Shown here one piece after another: positions 41,143 through 51,618 of a stretch of DNA of 64,000 nucleotides. The DNA comes from Proales similis. Taxonomy: Eukaryota; Rotifera; Eurotatoria; Ploima; Proalidae. The stretch spans positions 1,054,001-1,118,000 of the forward strand of contig JAGVRJ010000014.1 in NCBI GenBank assembly GCA_019059635.1. The letters run 5' to 3'. The notes below the pieces were generated by a model. That model was not told where the DNA came from. It saw nothing but the letters and a program-made list of their open reading frames with translations, and made no database searches. The position numbers and the translations under genes were made by a program. How positions within the stretch are numbered: position 1 is the first letter of the stretch; every line of letters begins with the position of its first letter.

Positions 41143-42472
41143 CTAGTCATTTTCATTGTCGTCGTTGTCGGCACCCCGCTGATCTGTCGAATTGAGTCGA
41201 TAGCGAATAGGTCAACAAAAGTGAACAGGGCAGTGCACTGACCTTGCATTGAGTCTCTTTCCTCCGCGCCGTCTTGCTCGTCTGCAGAATTAGAGAGCGA
41301 TTGAAGAAGCAGACTGAACCAGACATCAACGTCGATACTTACTCTCCTCCTTTGCTGCGTTCTCTTGAGTTTCTGCATTCAAATTGAGTTTAGCCAGACA
41401 ATTGGGTGCGTTTAGTTCGATCTAACCTTCAGCGATCTCTTCGACCTCTTCCTTGACCACGAGATCGTCGGCGCTCGGCTCGAGCGCGTTCGATACGGCC
41501 TGAGTTTTGTGCGCGATCCATTTGCTGGTGGTTACGGGCGGTGCGTCAATGTCGTCCGCGTCCTCTGGAGGCTTCATTTCAAAAAGATGCCGATCAGCGT
41601 TCATTTTGTTTTGGCCGAAAAATCAGTTTACTACCTGCGATGTGGTCAAGTACTCGCCGATCTGCTCGGCTCCGATGTCAAACACGTACTTGCCTTGGCC
41701 GATAGGCTACATCGACATCGAGCAGATTAGACTCGGCTCAAATGAATCAATGACAAAGCTCACTCACGTAGTTGTCCCTGAACTTGCCAAGGAATTTGTG
41801 GTTGGCGTGGATGATCTCTCCGTGGCCGGTCATCTTTCCCTTACGCCACAGGCCAACGTATTTGCTGCCTGTGAGAAGAACGAGCTCAGTTGTGTGTTGG
41901 AACGAGTGGACAGATTGAGTCCGACTCAAGTCTAGAGTCCGGCATTTGATCAACTTACCGGTGCTAGCGTACACATATGTGCCCTGGCCGTGTCGTAGAT
42001 GCGCTTTCCACTCGCCTTCATAGCGATCGCCGTTCACGTAAAAGTAGACGCCGTAGCCTTCGCGCAGGTCCTCCACCCAGGTGCCCTCGTATTTGGAGCC
42101 GTCCACGTAAATGAATGTGCCCTGGCCATGTTTCTTGTTGCGCGCATAGTCGCCAATATACCGACTGCCGTTCTTGAATCTAGGCGCACTCGATTAGTGA
42201 ATGATTGGACAAACGAATTGAACACAACTGACCGATAAGTGCCTTGGCCGTGCCGCTTGCCGTTCTGGTAGTAGCCCTCGTAGGTGTCGTTGTTGGGCAG
42301 TGTTGCCCGGCCGAACCCATGACGCTCGCCCTCGGCGTTGCGCTCGCCGTCATATTCCTTTGTTGGTTATCGAATTAGAGCGCGCGGTTGGCAAAGTGCG
42401 CCACAGGCCACTCACTCCCAAATTGTTTCCGGTCTCCTCTTCCAAACCTTCTTCGTCGTCGTAGTCAGACAT
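41143..42472 (-). CDS. RSPH1: Radial spoke head 1 homologue (MORN-repeat protein)
   Basis: Component of the radial spoke head in motile axonemes. Nine minus-strand exons: 42472-42416, 42357-42233, 42179-41959, 41868-41768, 41706-41635, 41571-41427, 41372-41343, 41281-41243, 41183-41143; sum 831 nt, 276 aa, all phases consistent. An acidic N-terminus ([12 protein letters not shown]) is followed by about six MORN repeats, for example [47 protein letters not shown] and [16 protein letters not shown]. The tail is acidic. The last three exons (13, 13 and 14 codons) encode only this Glu/Asp-rich tail, so their limits rest on splice consensus and phase alone. The minus-strand AATAAA (TTTATT, 41076-41081) is within 30 nt of the LRRCC1 signal on the other strand. 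Confidence 0.88.
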
Positions 42473-42838
42473 GTTCGCTCTTAGTCTTTATCTGCAAAAG
42501 GACGAAATCAAGCAGATTATTGTCTCGTCGTCGCCCGACAAACAAATAGACTCGCCTGCACACGGCAAGTGGCAAATATGAAGAGTTGCCGGTGCCGTAG
42601 TAACGCGCCGCGCCTGCATTTATCGAATCGAGCATTGCCATGACGACCGATTCCAAGTTTCTGGTTGCCTATTAACCGGCTTGGGGCCTCCCCTGCGCAT
42701 GCACTCGATTTGACACCTAGGAAAGCCGGCAAACAAAAGCTGACCGTTCAAAACTACTTATTCAGACCGACTCGATTCAAATAAGTTTATTCTGACTAAG
42801 ATAACATGCGGCTATGTGAATGTTCTAAAACGTCTCAT
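42473..42838. other. Spacer between RSPH1 and methylmalonyl-CoA epimerase
   Basis: 5' flank of RSPH1 and 3' flank of MCEE. A minus-strand AATAAA reads TTTATT at 42786-42791. Nothing else is recognised. Confidence 0.5.
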
Positions 42839-43534
42839 CTATGCCTGCTCGAGCTCGACCAGAGTGCCAAAGCAGTCCTTCGGATGAAGGAAGATAACCG
42901 GCTTGCCGTGGGCGCCGATTCTTGACTTTTCGCTCAAAGTGCGAATGTTGTTCTTTTTCACCGTTTCGATGGCTCGTTCGATGTCGTCGACTTCGATGCA
43001 AATGTGGTGAATGCCGCCGTTCTTGTTCTTGTCCAAGAAGCCTTTTATGGGACTCTTTTCGCCCAGCGGATGTAACAACTTGAATGTTCGTCAAGACAAA
43101 TAGAGCCAAATAGGGCACTTCTCGGTCGAACAGTACTCACCTCAATTTTGGTGTTGCCCAAGTCGACGAAAACCGTGTAGACGCCATGATCTGGCTGCGG
43201 CTATGAGAGCAATTCATCTGACCGTGAGCGAGAGATAGAGAGAGAGAGAGAGGAGGTAAACTCGTCATACCAGCTGTTCGGAAACGCTCTTGGCGTTCAA
43301 CGCGTTCTTGTAGAATTCGACCGCTTTCTGCATGTCTGGAACGGCAATTGCCACATGATTGAGCTTTCCCAGGTTCCACAGACTCTGTTGCGGACGCCGT
43401 TTGCTTTAAGTTCGATTTGACTGAGAGAGACAGCAGCTTACGTTGGGCAGGTTGGTCAGAGTGGCCTTGTCAGCCAGCCGCGTACAAACTGGCTGCACAA
43501 GTGCACGACCCAAACTAGACGCGAATTTAAACAT
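42839..43534 (-). CDS. MCEE: Methylmalonyl-CoA epimerase, mitochondrial
   Basis: Interconverts D- and L-methylmalonyl-CoA in propionyl-CoA breakdown, in the mitochondrial matrix. Four exons: 43534-43442, 43384-43271, 43200-43141, 43078-42839; all GT-AG and phase 0, 168 aa (human 176). Residues 1-30 are a plausible matrix presequence (MFKFASSLGRALVQPVCTRL). The glyoxalase/VOC fold shows the metal ligands: His in LNHVAIAVPD, His in GGIHHICIEVDD and Glu in GTLVELEQA. LLHPLGEKSPIKGFLDKN is typical of the family. Intron 2 carries a GA run (about 43227-43253). It acts downstream of branched-chain amino acid oxidation, the pathway of BCKDHB at the left of the window, but the two genes are far apart. 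Confidence 0.96.
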
Positions 43535-44270
43535 TTTCTTCTCTCTTCTTGGCCAATTCTATTTCTCGACTGTTCGATCGAATCGTCGTCTTACGAAATC
43601 GGCCCGCTCGTTGCAAATAAATGTTCGCATCTGCACCCTCTATCTCGCCTCTGTGGGTGTGTGCAGTAAAGGTGCAGCCTTCATTCGCAAGCTGTTCGAA
43701 TCTGTTCCTTTAACAGTAAATCTCACCGATTCAAGTCCAGAGTTTTCAATTCTCAACTCATATCAACTCTGAATTGTCGTTCGCTGCGCCCTTGCGCTTG
43801 CATTCCAAGTGGCCTACGTAGATTAGGCACGGACTACTGACTCGATGGTCGCATTTTGTCGCAGTATTGGTCGAATACGCGACGAGTGGGGTAAACTCAA
43901 GTTGGATTTGATGTGGTCATCGTCGTAATTGAACGCTGCCAAAGATTTTCAACCGCTGTTTCAACGCAGTTGTTCATAATTCAATCATAAACTGCACACG
44001 AATGCAATCGAATTATTCGCACGATCGTCTACTTGTGATCTCGCTTGCGCGCTCCTTCTCTTCCTCTCGTTTGTCTTTTTGAATCGCTCGGACCAACAGC
44101 TTTTCGACTTTTCCTATTCAAACTAAGCCGAACGAACTCAATTTCTCTTCCTCCAATAATTTCAACCGATGAGCAAAATCTGACTCCTTTTCGTGTTTCA
44201 ACTCCTTTTCTTGTTTCTTCTAACCCAAACCTATCTCTCTTCAGTCAGCCAGCCAGCCACACGGTCGAGC
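43535..44270. other. Divergent promoter region MCEE/convertase
   Basis: 736 nt between start codons pointing away from each other. Pyrimidine-rich 5' leader sequence for the convertase occupies about 44040-44270. The frame of the convertase is open back to a GTG at 44193, but no ATG occurs before 44271. Nothing else is seen. Confidence 0.5.
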
Positions 44271-47200
44271 ATGTATCAGAAAAGGGCAGAATGGGTGGCG
44301 CTTTTAGTTACTTTTATTGCGTGCGGCTGTTCAGTCGCAGCGGAGAAAATGTCAAATCAATGGGTGCTCGAGATCGACGGCGACCTGGAGCATGCCAAAC
44401 AAGTGGCCGGCGAGCACCACTTTCGTGTAGTTAGACAAGTAGGAACTCTCCAAGGCCTATTCGTGGTCGAGTCCGACCACCATCGGGTGCGTCGCTCTCT
44501 CGACCGGCCGCTCTCTGAGTTTATCGGCGAGTCGGTACAGCGCCTCTCTGCTCATCCGAGCGTCAAATCGCTCGACCGCGAGAAGGTGCTCTCTCGCAAG
44601 AAGCGCGATTTCATTCCACCGAGCTTTCTGCCGCTGGTCAACGCGCGTACACAAATGCTGCTACGCTCAAAGCTGCTTGAGATGCAGCAGCAGCAGCAGC
44701 AGACCAACGGCAACATCGATCCTTACTGGAGCGAAATGTGGTATCTGAACCGAAATTTAGGCAATCGCAACCTGCCCGACATGAATGTGAGCGGCGCATG
44801 GAGCCAAGGCTACAGTGGACGTGGCATCTCGGTTACATTCCTCGACGACGGCCTCGAATGGGATCATCCGGACCTGATGCAAAACTACGATGCAAAGGCG
44901 AGCACGGACATAAACAACAACGACGACGATCCGATGCCGCGCTACGATCCCACAAATGAGAACAAACACGGCACGCGATGTGCAGGCGAGGTGGCCGCCG
45001 TGGCCAACAACAGCGTCTGCTCGGTTGGCATCGCGTTCAATGCAGGCATCGGCGGCATTCGCATGCTCGACGGCGATGTGACCGACTCGGTCGAGGCGAG
45101 CTCGCTGAGTCACAACATAGACCACATCTCGATCTACTCGGCCAGCTGGGGCCCGGACGACAACGGCGAAGTGGTCGACGGTCCGGGACCTCTTGCCAAG
45201 CGAGCGTTCGCCCAGGGCATAGAAAAGGGCCGCAACGGCCTCGGCTCTATCTACGTCTGGGCCTCAGGCAACGGCGGCCGATTCAATGACTCGTGTGCCT
45301 GCGATGGCTACGCCAACAGTATCTACACAATATCGATAAGTAGCACGTCAGAGCTCGGCGAACGACCCTGGTACCTTGAGGAGTGCACGTCTACGCTGGC
45401 CACCACTTACAGTAGCGGAGATCAGCGCAAAGGCGAACGGGAAATAGTCACCACCGACATCCGACACAAGTGCACTGCTAAGCATACGGGCACGTCTGCG
45501 GCCGCACCTCTTGCCGCCGGTGTGATTGCACTCGCACTAGAAGCAAATCCGACGCTCACTTGGCGCGACGTCATGTTCATTACAGTTCTTACCTCGAGGC
45601 CGAACGCCATTCCGTCGGCCGACAATATAATGAACAAGCGTGGCCTGCTAGTGAGCTCACGTTATGGATTCGGTCTCATGGACGCCGGCAGAATGGTCGA
45701 GGTCGCCAGAGATTGGGCCAGTGTGCCTCCGATGGCCACATGTTTGAGCACCAGCTCCAAATATCGCATGAGAAGAACCCAGCGCGGCCACACGGTTGAA
45801 GCGGTGCTCAGCACGGACGCCTGTCAGGCAAGTTCGGACGAAGTGAATTTTATCGAACAAGTCGAGGCGATTGTGAGCGTGCGAGCACCGATGCGAGGCG
45901 CTCTGGAAATGTATTTAACTTCGCCGATGGGCACAAGATCAAAAATCCTGCCTACGCGCTACCGTGACACAAACGCGAACGGCTTCAAAAACTGGCCGTT
46001 CACCACCGTTCAGCTGTGGGGCGAGCAGCCCAGAGGCGAGTGGAAGTTGGAAGTGATCGCCACTGACGGTTCCGACGGTAAGCAGCTTGAAGACACTGCA
46101 AGCCAACTCGAGGTGCTAATGGCTTTGGCAATTGCAGTGAACCTGGACGATTTTAAAATCCGCATTCACGGCACTAAGCAGCAGCCGGTCGACTATGACA
46201 AGTACATTCAGAGCGAGCAGAGCGATGTAAGTGTAGCTCAGTTTCTAAATGTTCTAACTCGATCAGCAGCAGCAGCAGCAAAAGGCGGGCTCAGCTCGCT
46301 CAATTCGAAATAAGGCAAAAGCTGGCCCTATTTTTAACAGTTCGTTTTGTTTTTTGGTTTTCCTTCTTAACTAAAGAAAGCGAGAGGAAGAGAGAGAGAG
46401 AGAGAGAAGGCTCTCTTCTTGTTTGCTTCGTTTTCAGTTGATTAAAACTCGACTTATTGCTCATTTGACTCAATTGATTAACGCTCTTATCGACGCTTTT
46501 GCTTTGAAAACAAAAGCTCAAAGGAGAAGAGTTGCTGAAAAGACTTGACGAATTGAAATACTCGATAACGCCGATCAAGGATCGATTAATGCAAATGCTC
46601 AAGCTCAATCTCGACATTGAGACACACTTTTAACGAACGAATCAATGCACCAGTGCAACCTTCTGCCGCATTCTATCGATCTAGTCAGCTCTGGTCATTT
46701 TAAAATCTTCACTCGCTTCTTGTCTTCTTAGCCTGCGAATTTTTCTCTAAACAAATGATTCGATTTTTTTCTTTTATTTTTCTTATTCAGTGAACCACAC
46801 ACACACACACACGCAAACTCACGGTTGAAACTGATTGCGCATCGCATTCTATTTTTTTGACGGCGCACATGCACAAATTCAAACTCGGCGAGTTTCGCTT
46901 TTTGCCTGCAATAAATTCTCAACTTAAACAACTGTTCAAGACCAGATTCGAATTGGGCGAGCAGCATTTCACGCTCTCCTTTCTCTGCTCTTGTTTTAAG
47001 CCAATTGAGTGTTCTAAACGCGCATTTGTGTCAAGTGTCACTACGAGTGCTTGCACGTCGGCAGCCACTGCGGTCCGACTGAATTCGACTGTGACCACTG
47101 CAAGCATTTCGAACTGAATTTGCCGAGTCAGCAGAAGAAATGCGTGTCGATGTGTCCGAGCGGCTATTTCGCCGACAGACAGAGTGGCGCTTGCACACGC

Positions 47201-48996
47201 TGTGACATGAGCTGTCTGGAGTGCAACGGACCGCTGAGCACCAGCTGCACGAAATGCTCCAATCTACTCAGTTTAGACACAAGCCAATGCGTCGATCAAT
47301 GTCCTCCAGGCTACTTTCAAAGTAGGCGTGCCTTGATTCGCACCAACATGCGACTCTGTGAACACCAGCTCACTTGCTCTAGACGAACGAGACGAGTGCG
47401 AGAAATGCCACAGTAGATGCGGCAAATGTGAGCACGAGGCTTCATATTGCACCGAGTGTCCGAACCTGATCGCCACTGCGCCTGATTGTGTCCACCAGGC
47501 AAACTGTAGCGATGGCCAGTACTTGGATCCGGTGACAAGCCAATGCCGTCTATGTGACATAACTTGCGTTCGCTGTGCGTCAAGTTCAATGTTTGACTGC
47601 GTTCAGTGTGCCGAGCGGCGTCCCTATTTAAAGGACGGCGGTCAGTGCGTTGCCGAGTGTGGCAAAGGCTTCTTTTTGAGCCAAGAGCTGCAAAGATGCT
47701 TGAAATGCCCGGCAAACTGTGAGCACTGCCAAGACCAGAGCAAGTGTCTGCTGTGCTCGCCTGACTACCAGCCGGACTCGAACGGCCGCTGCAAGCTGCC
47801 TGTCAGCTCAGGTTTGCATTCGAAATATATCTCAATAAGAAATACTTACAAGTGCGCTTGTGTACGAAACAACAGACTGTGCGGACGCCAACTGTGACGA
47901 ATGCAGTCAATTGAACAAGAACAAATGCTTTGAATGCAAATACGGAAGGTGAGTGCTGACTTGGTTTGAGCCCTTGTCGCCGACTTGTCTGCATGTTGAC
48001 AATTAGGGCTCTCTACGGTGGCGACTGCCTGCTCAAGGCACCGGTCGGCTATTTCGTGCGTAAATTAGAGTTGCCACGCGGCGATTCACTTCAAGTTGCC
48101 TCGTGCGGTCCCAACTGCAAGTCTTGTCTGAACGAGACCCACTGCGACGAGTGTGCCACTCAGTTCGCTCTGATTGGTCAAAAATGCTTCGCCAAGTGTC
48201 AGGCCGGGTAAGTCTGGAAGTCTGCTTGCTAGTTTGGCCACGCTCGAATTCTTCTTCGAATTGAAGCTACTTTGCCAACGAGAGAGGATCGTGTGACAAA
48301 TGCGTTGCGCCTTGCGTTGAATGCTCCGACTCCGTGACGTGTAAATCGTGTAAGGCGCCACTAAGTCTGTTTAGTGGCAAATGCTTCGATCGGTGTCCGG
48401 ACGGATTTTACAGTCTCGAGAACAGGTGCGAGCCGTGTTTCGTCGGCTGTGCCACTTGCCAAGGTCCGACAGAGAATGAATGCGCCTCTTGCAAGCCGGG
48501 CTTTAAACTAAACAATCTGAACCGATGCCAAAGTATCTGTCCGTCTTCGACCTATTTCGATTTGCAGCTCGCCACTTGCAGTCTGTGCGATTCGAGTCAT
48601 TGCGCCGAATGCATTGAAGAGGCGAGCAAGTGCACAAAGTGCAGCCGAGGCCTGGCCCTCGAAGCAGAGCTGTTCAAGTGCCGACCGTGCTGTGCCAAGA
48701 GTCGTCACGGCCACAAAGACCAGCCGGGCTGCTGCAGCTGTACTGAATCTCATCCGGCAGTGTGTATAAATCATCCAGACCAGTTTTACACCGAATACAC
48801 GAATCAGACGATTGGCGAGAATAATGCGCCTCTGCTCGAGAGCGGCAAACGTCTGCTGGGCATTGCGCTCACACTTGCTGGTCTAACCGCGTTCATATTC
48901 GCCTCGCTCTATCTCAAAAGCGCATTTCTCAAAAATCGCAAGCAAGCATATGAGAACGTCGAGTACTTTCAGTTGACTTCGATTGGCGACGACTGA
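44271..48996 (+). CDS. Fur2-like (PCSK5/6): Furin-type proprotein convertase with Cys-rich repeats and C-terminal membrane anchor
   Basis: Secretory-pathway serine protease that cuts precursors after paired basic residues. Exons: 44271-46077, 46138-46226, 47036-47321, 47383-47811, 47876-47948, 48007-48207, 48267-48996; 1204 aa, phases consistent. Signal peptide at about 8-24; prodomain ending RKKR at 109-112, the autocleavage site. S8 catalytic domain with Asp192 (LDDG), His233 (NKHGTRCAGE), oxyanion Asn334 (ASGNGG) and Ser409 (GTSAAAPLAAG). The P domain ends IRIHGT. A long run of furin-like Cys-rich repeats begins CHYECLHVG...CVSMCPSGYF, close to PCSK5/PCSK6. One membrane helix (LTLAGLTAFIFASLYL) and a cytoplasmic tail with YENV and FQL follow. 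The first intron (46078-46137) is 60 nt and stop-free, so the open frame reads through it; it is called because it restores the P-domain spacing. The 809-nt second intron could hide a small exon. AATAAA at 49117-49122. Confidence 0.92.
46389..46408. repeat. (GA)n microsatellite in convertase intron
   Basis: GA dinucleotide run inside the long intron 46227-47035. A CA run of about 18 nt lies further on at about 46797-46814. Confidence 0.85.
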
Positions 48997-49513
48997 TCTT
49001 CTCGTTCTCTCGCTGTCAGCTTCACTCTTCGCATCCATTCTTGGTTTTGTATACACGACCGATTCGGATCCGGTTCCTTTCTCAGTTATTTGTGTCTTTC
49101 TTTTGCTCGCTATCCGAATAAATTACGGTCTTGCTTGAGTCAGTCTCACAATCAGAGTCTCGTCTGGTTAAAAGACACGGGAGCCCTCAGGTTGACTTGT
49201 TCGAGTCTTTTGAGAAAGGACCCAGTTCACAGTACTGCTTTACTTGAGACGTTTATCTCGCTCGGCAATCTTTGAGATTCTTGATGAAAATGGGGATCTG
49301 CACAAGTCGAGCTTAAGAGACCTCTCATAAAAAATACCTACAATCGCATTGGAGCAGTTTACGAACAGGGCGTATCCAAGGTCATATACGCCATCTCCTC
49401 ATCTTTTCATGGCTCTATCTGCGAGCTGATAACGAAATGCTCTTTGAGTTATAAATCGGGCCTGATCGTCAAAGAGCGCTGGTCGAAGAGAGGAAAAGAA
49501 GCAGAATAGGAAA
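48997..49513. other. Spacer between convertase and SLC5 gene
   Basis: 3' flank of the convertase with AATAAA at 49117-49122, then 5' flank of the symporter. Small open frames here have no recognisable features. Confidence 0.5.
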
Positions 49514-51441
49514 ATGAGGCAACAATTTGACGCATACGACTACATCATATTCATCGTTGTTCTTTTGTTCTCGGTGTTTATCGGCCTGTTCTTTGGCCTT
49601 GACTTGAAAAGCAAATGGCAGCAGTTGTTCAGAAGAAGAAGCAAAGGGAAGCAGGCGTCCGAGCAGTCACCAACTGATGAAAACGCCCGACAAGAGAATG
49701 AAGACGAGCGTGGAGAAGAGAGTGGAGGAGAGAAGGAAGGAGAGAACCAGAAGACGATCGACTACCTCACTGCCAGCAATTCAATGGGCGCCTTTCCGAT
49801 CGCTCTGTCGCTTCTCTCCACGTTTTTCTCCTCGTCGAGCTTGCTCGGCTTTCCGGCCGAGATCTACCAGTACGGTATTCAATACTGGGTGATTGTGTTC
49901 GGCGTCATGTTCACGCCCATCATCGGTGCCTATCTCACAGGGCCGCTCTTCCATCGGCTCAAAGTGGTCAGCGTTTTCGAATACCTTAAACTACGGTATA
50001 GGTCAGAGGCGGCCCGGTCGCTGGGCATCTCCCTCTACCTTGTGCGCACCTTGCTGGGCATGGGTAGGCCAACTCAAATCACTTGCTCCACTTTCTTGCT
50101 CTCAACCCATTCGGCCTGAATCAGGCGTTGTGATCTATGGGCCTGCGACTGCGCTCAGCTCGCTCACCCCGTTGAGCAATCAGGTCTCAATCGCTCTGAT
50201 TGGCATCATAGCAACGTTCTATACGGTGAGATGAGCGCAAATTCTTCCTTGTTAGATTCGCTTGATGTTCTCCTCAGACGATAGGCGGTCTGCGAGCCGT
50301 GGTCTGGACAGACACTTTTCAGGCGATAATCATGTTCGCTGGAGTGGCAGCTGTCACAATCAAAGGAACCGTAGACGTGGGCGGCGTTGGTGAAGTTTGG
50401 CAACGCAATCTTCGAACCGGAAGACTGAATTTCTTCGAATTCGACCCGAATCCATTGGTGCGGCAGTCATTCTGGTCGCTGGTGATCGGCTCGTTCTTCA
50501 ACTGGTCAATGCCATACTGTGTCGACCAGCAGATGGTTCAGCGCTTTTCGGCGTCGCGCGACAAAAAGACCGCACAGCGCGCTCTGCTCTTGAACGTGCC
50601 CGGCGCATTCCTGCTGATCACTTTCTGCTGCCTGTCGGGCCTGGTGCTCTATGCCAACTTTGACGGCTGCGATCCATTGAGCGTCGACGGCAACGACGTG
50701 ACCAATCCCAATCAGCTCTTGTCATATTTTGTGCTGCGTCAGTTCAGCCAAGTGCCGTTCGTGCCCGGTCTCTTTCTGTCGAGCGTCTTCTGCGCATCGC
50801 TCAGTTCGGTCAGCTCGGCACTCACAAGCATATCGGCTTGTATTTGGCGCGATTTTCTGCTTCGCATACCTCGCTTCAAGTCATTTAACGACAACCAGAG
50901 TGCCTGGCTCACCAAGCTCATTGTGGTCATATCGGGCCTGGTCTGCACTGCGCTCAGTTTTCTCATTTCCACCATCGGATCCAATCTTATTCAAATCAGC
51001 TCGACAATCAACGGACCTGTACAAGCGCCCATCGTTGGCATATTTTTCCTCTCAATAGTGTTCCCCTTCATAAACGTGATTGGCCTGTTCACTGGCGCTC
51101 TGGCTGGCTTCTCTCTCGCCTTCTGGATCGGACTGGGTCAATTCATTGTCGGACCGACCTATGAAAAAGCGCCCGTATTCACCAACAGCTGCGATATCAT
51201 CCAAACTCAAATGCAATTCGACCACAAGCTGAGCGTCGCCTCCAATCTGGAAGGATTCAACCGAATCTACTCAATTTCCTACATGTGGCTCAGTGCCATT
51301 GGAATATTGACCACAATCATAGTGGGCATCGTGGCCAGTCTTCTCACGCGAAGCTGTGAGCGGCCAATTGAGGATCCCGATCCGCGTCTGTTTTTATTCA
51401 GACGCAAGACGTCACCAGTAAAAAACCGTGCACAAGTCTAA
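49514..51441 (+). CDS. SLC5-family sodium/solute symporter (SMVT/SMCT-like)
   Basis: Multi-pass plasma-membrane Na+-coupled transporter. Exons 49514-50063, 50125-50225, 50278-51441; 604 aa. The predicted layout has about 13 hydrophobic segments. Family motifs are FPIALSLLSTFFSSSSLLGFPAEIY, GVMFTPIIGAYLTGPLFHRL, FEYLKLRY, YTTIGGLRAVVWTDTFQ, DQQMVQRFSASRD and SSVFCASLSSVSSALTSISA (Na2-site serines in the last). These fit the SLC5A5/6/8/12 branch (iodide, vitamin, monocarboxylate); the substrate cannot be told. Odd feature: after the first helix there is an insertion of about 45 very charged residues (RRRSKGKQASEQSP then Glu/Gly rich) where the family has a short linker before TASNSM. ATG at 49514 directly precedes the first helix. 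AATAAA at 51533-51538. Confidence 0.88.
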
Positions 51442-51618
51442 TCATTCAAGCAGCAGGCGTCCTTGCCCGGCTGCATCGTGTTTGCATTCAGCTGTACAGT
51501 TGTGGTCCAAGGCGCCTCTCCTAATAAATTATTCGCATAAATTGGGTGTTAATTACGAAGGGTCAAGCTTAAGTAGGCCGTGGCCTTGTTAGTGTGCGCT
51601 CGGGCCTTGCTCAGTTGA

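Noticed and set aside
43227-43253. GA repeat as a separate regulatory element
   Set aside because: It lies inside an MCEE intron and matches the many GA/CT microsatellites elsewhere in the window.
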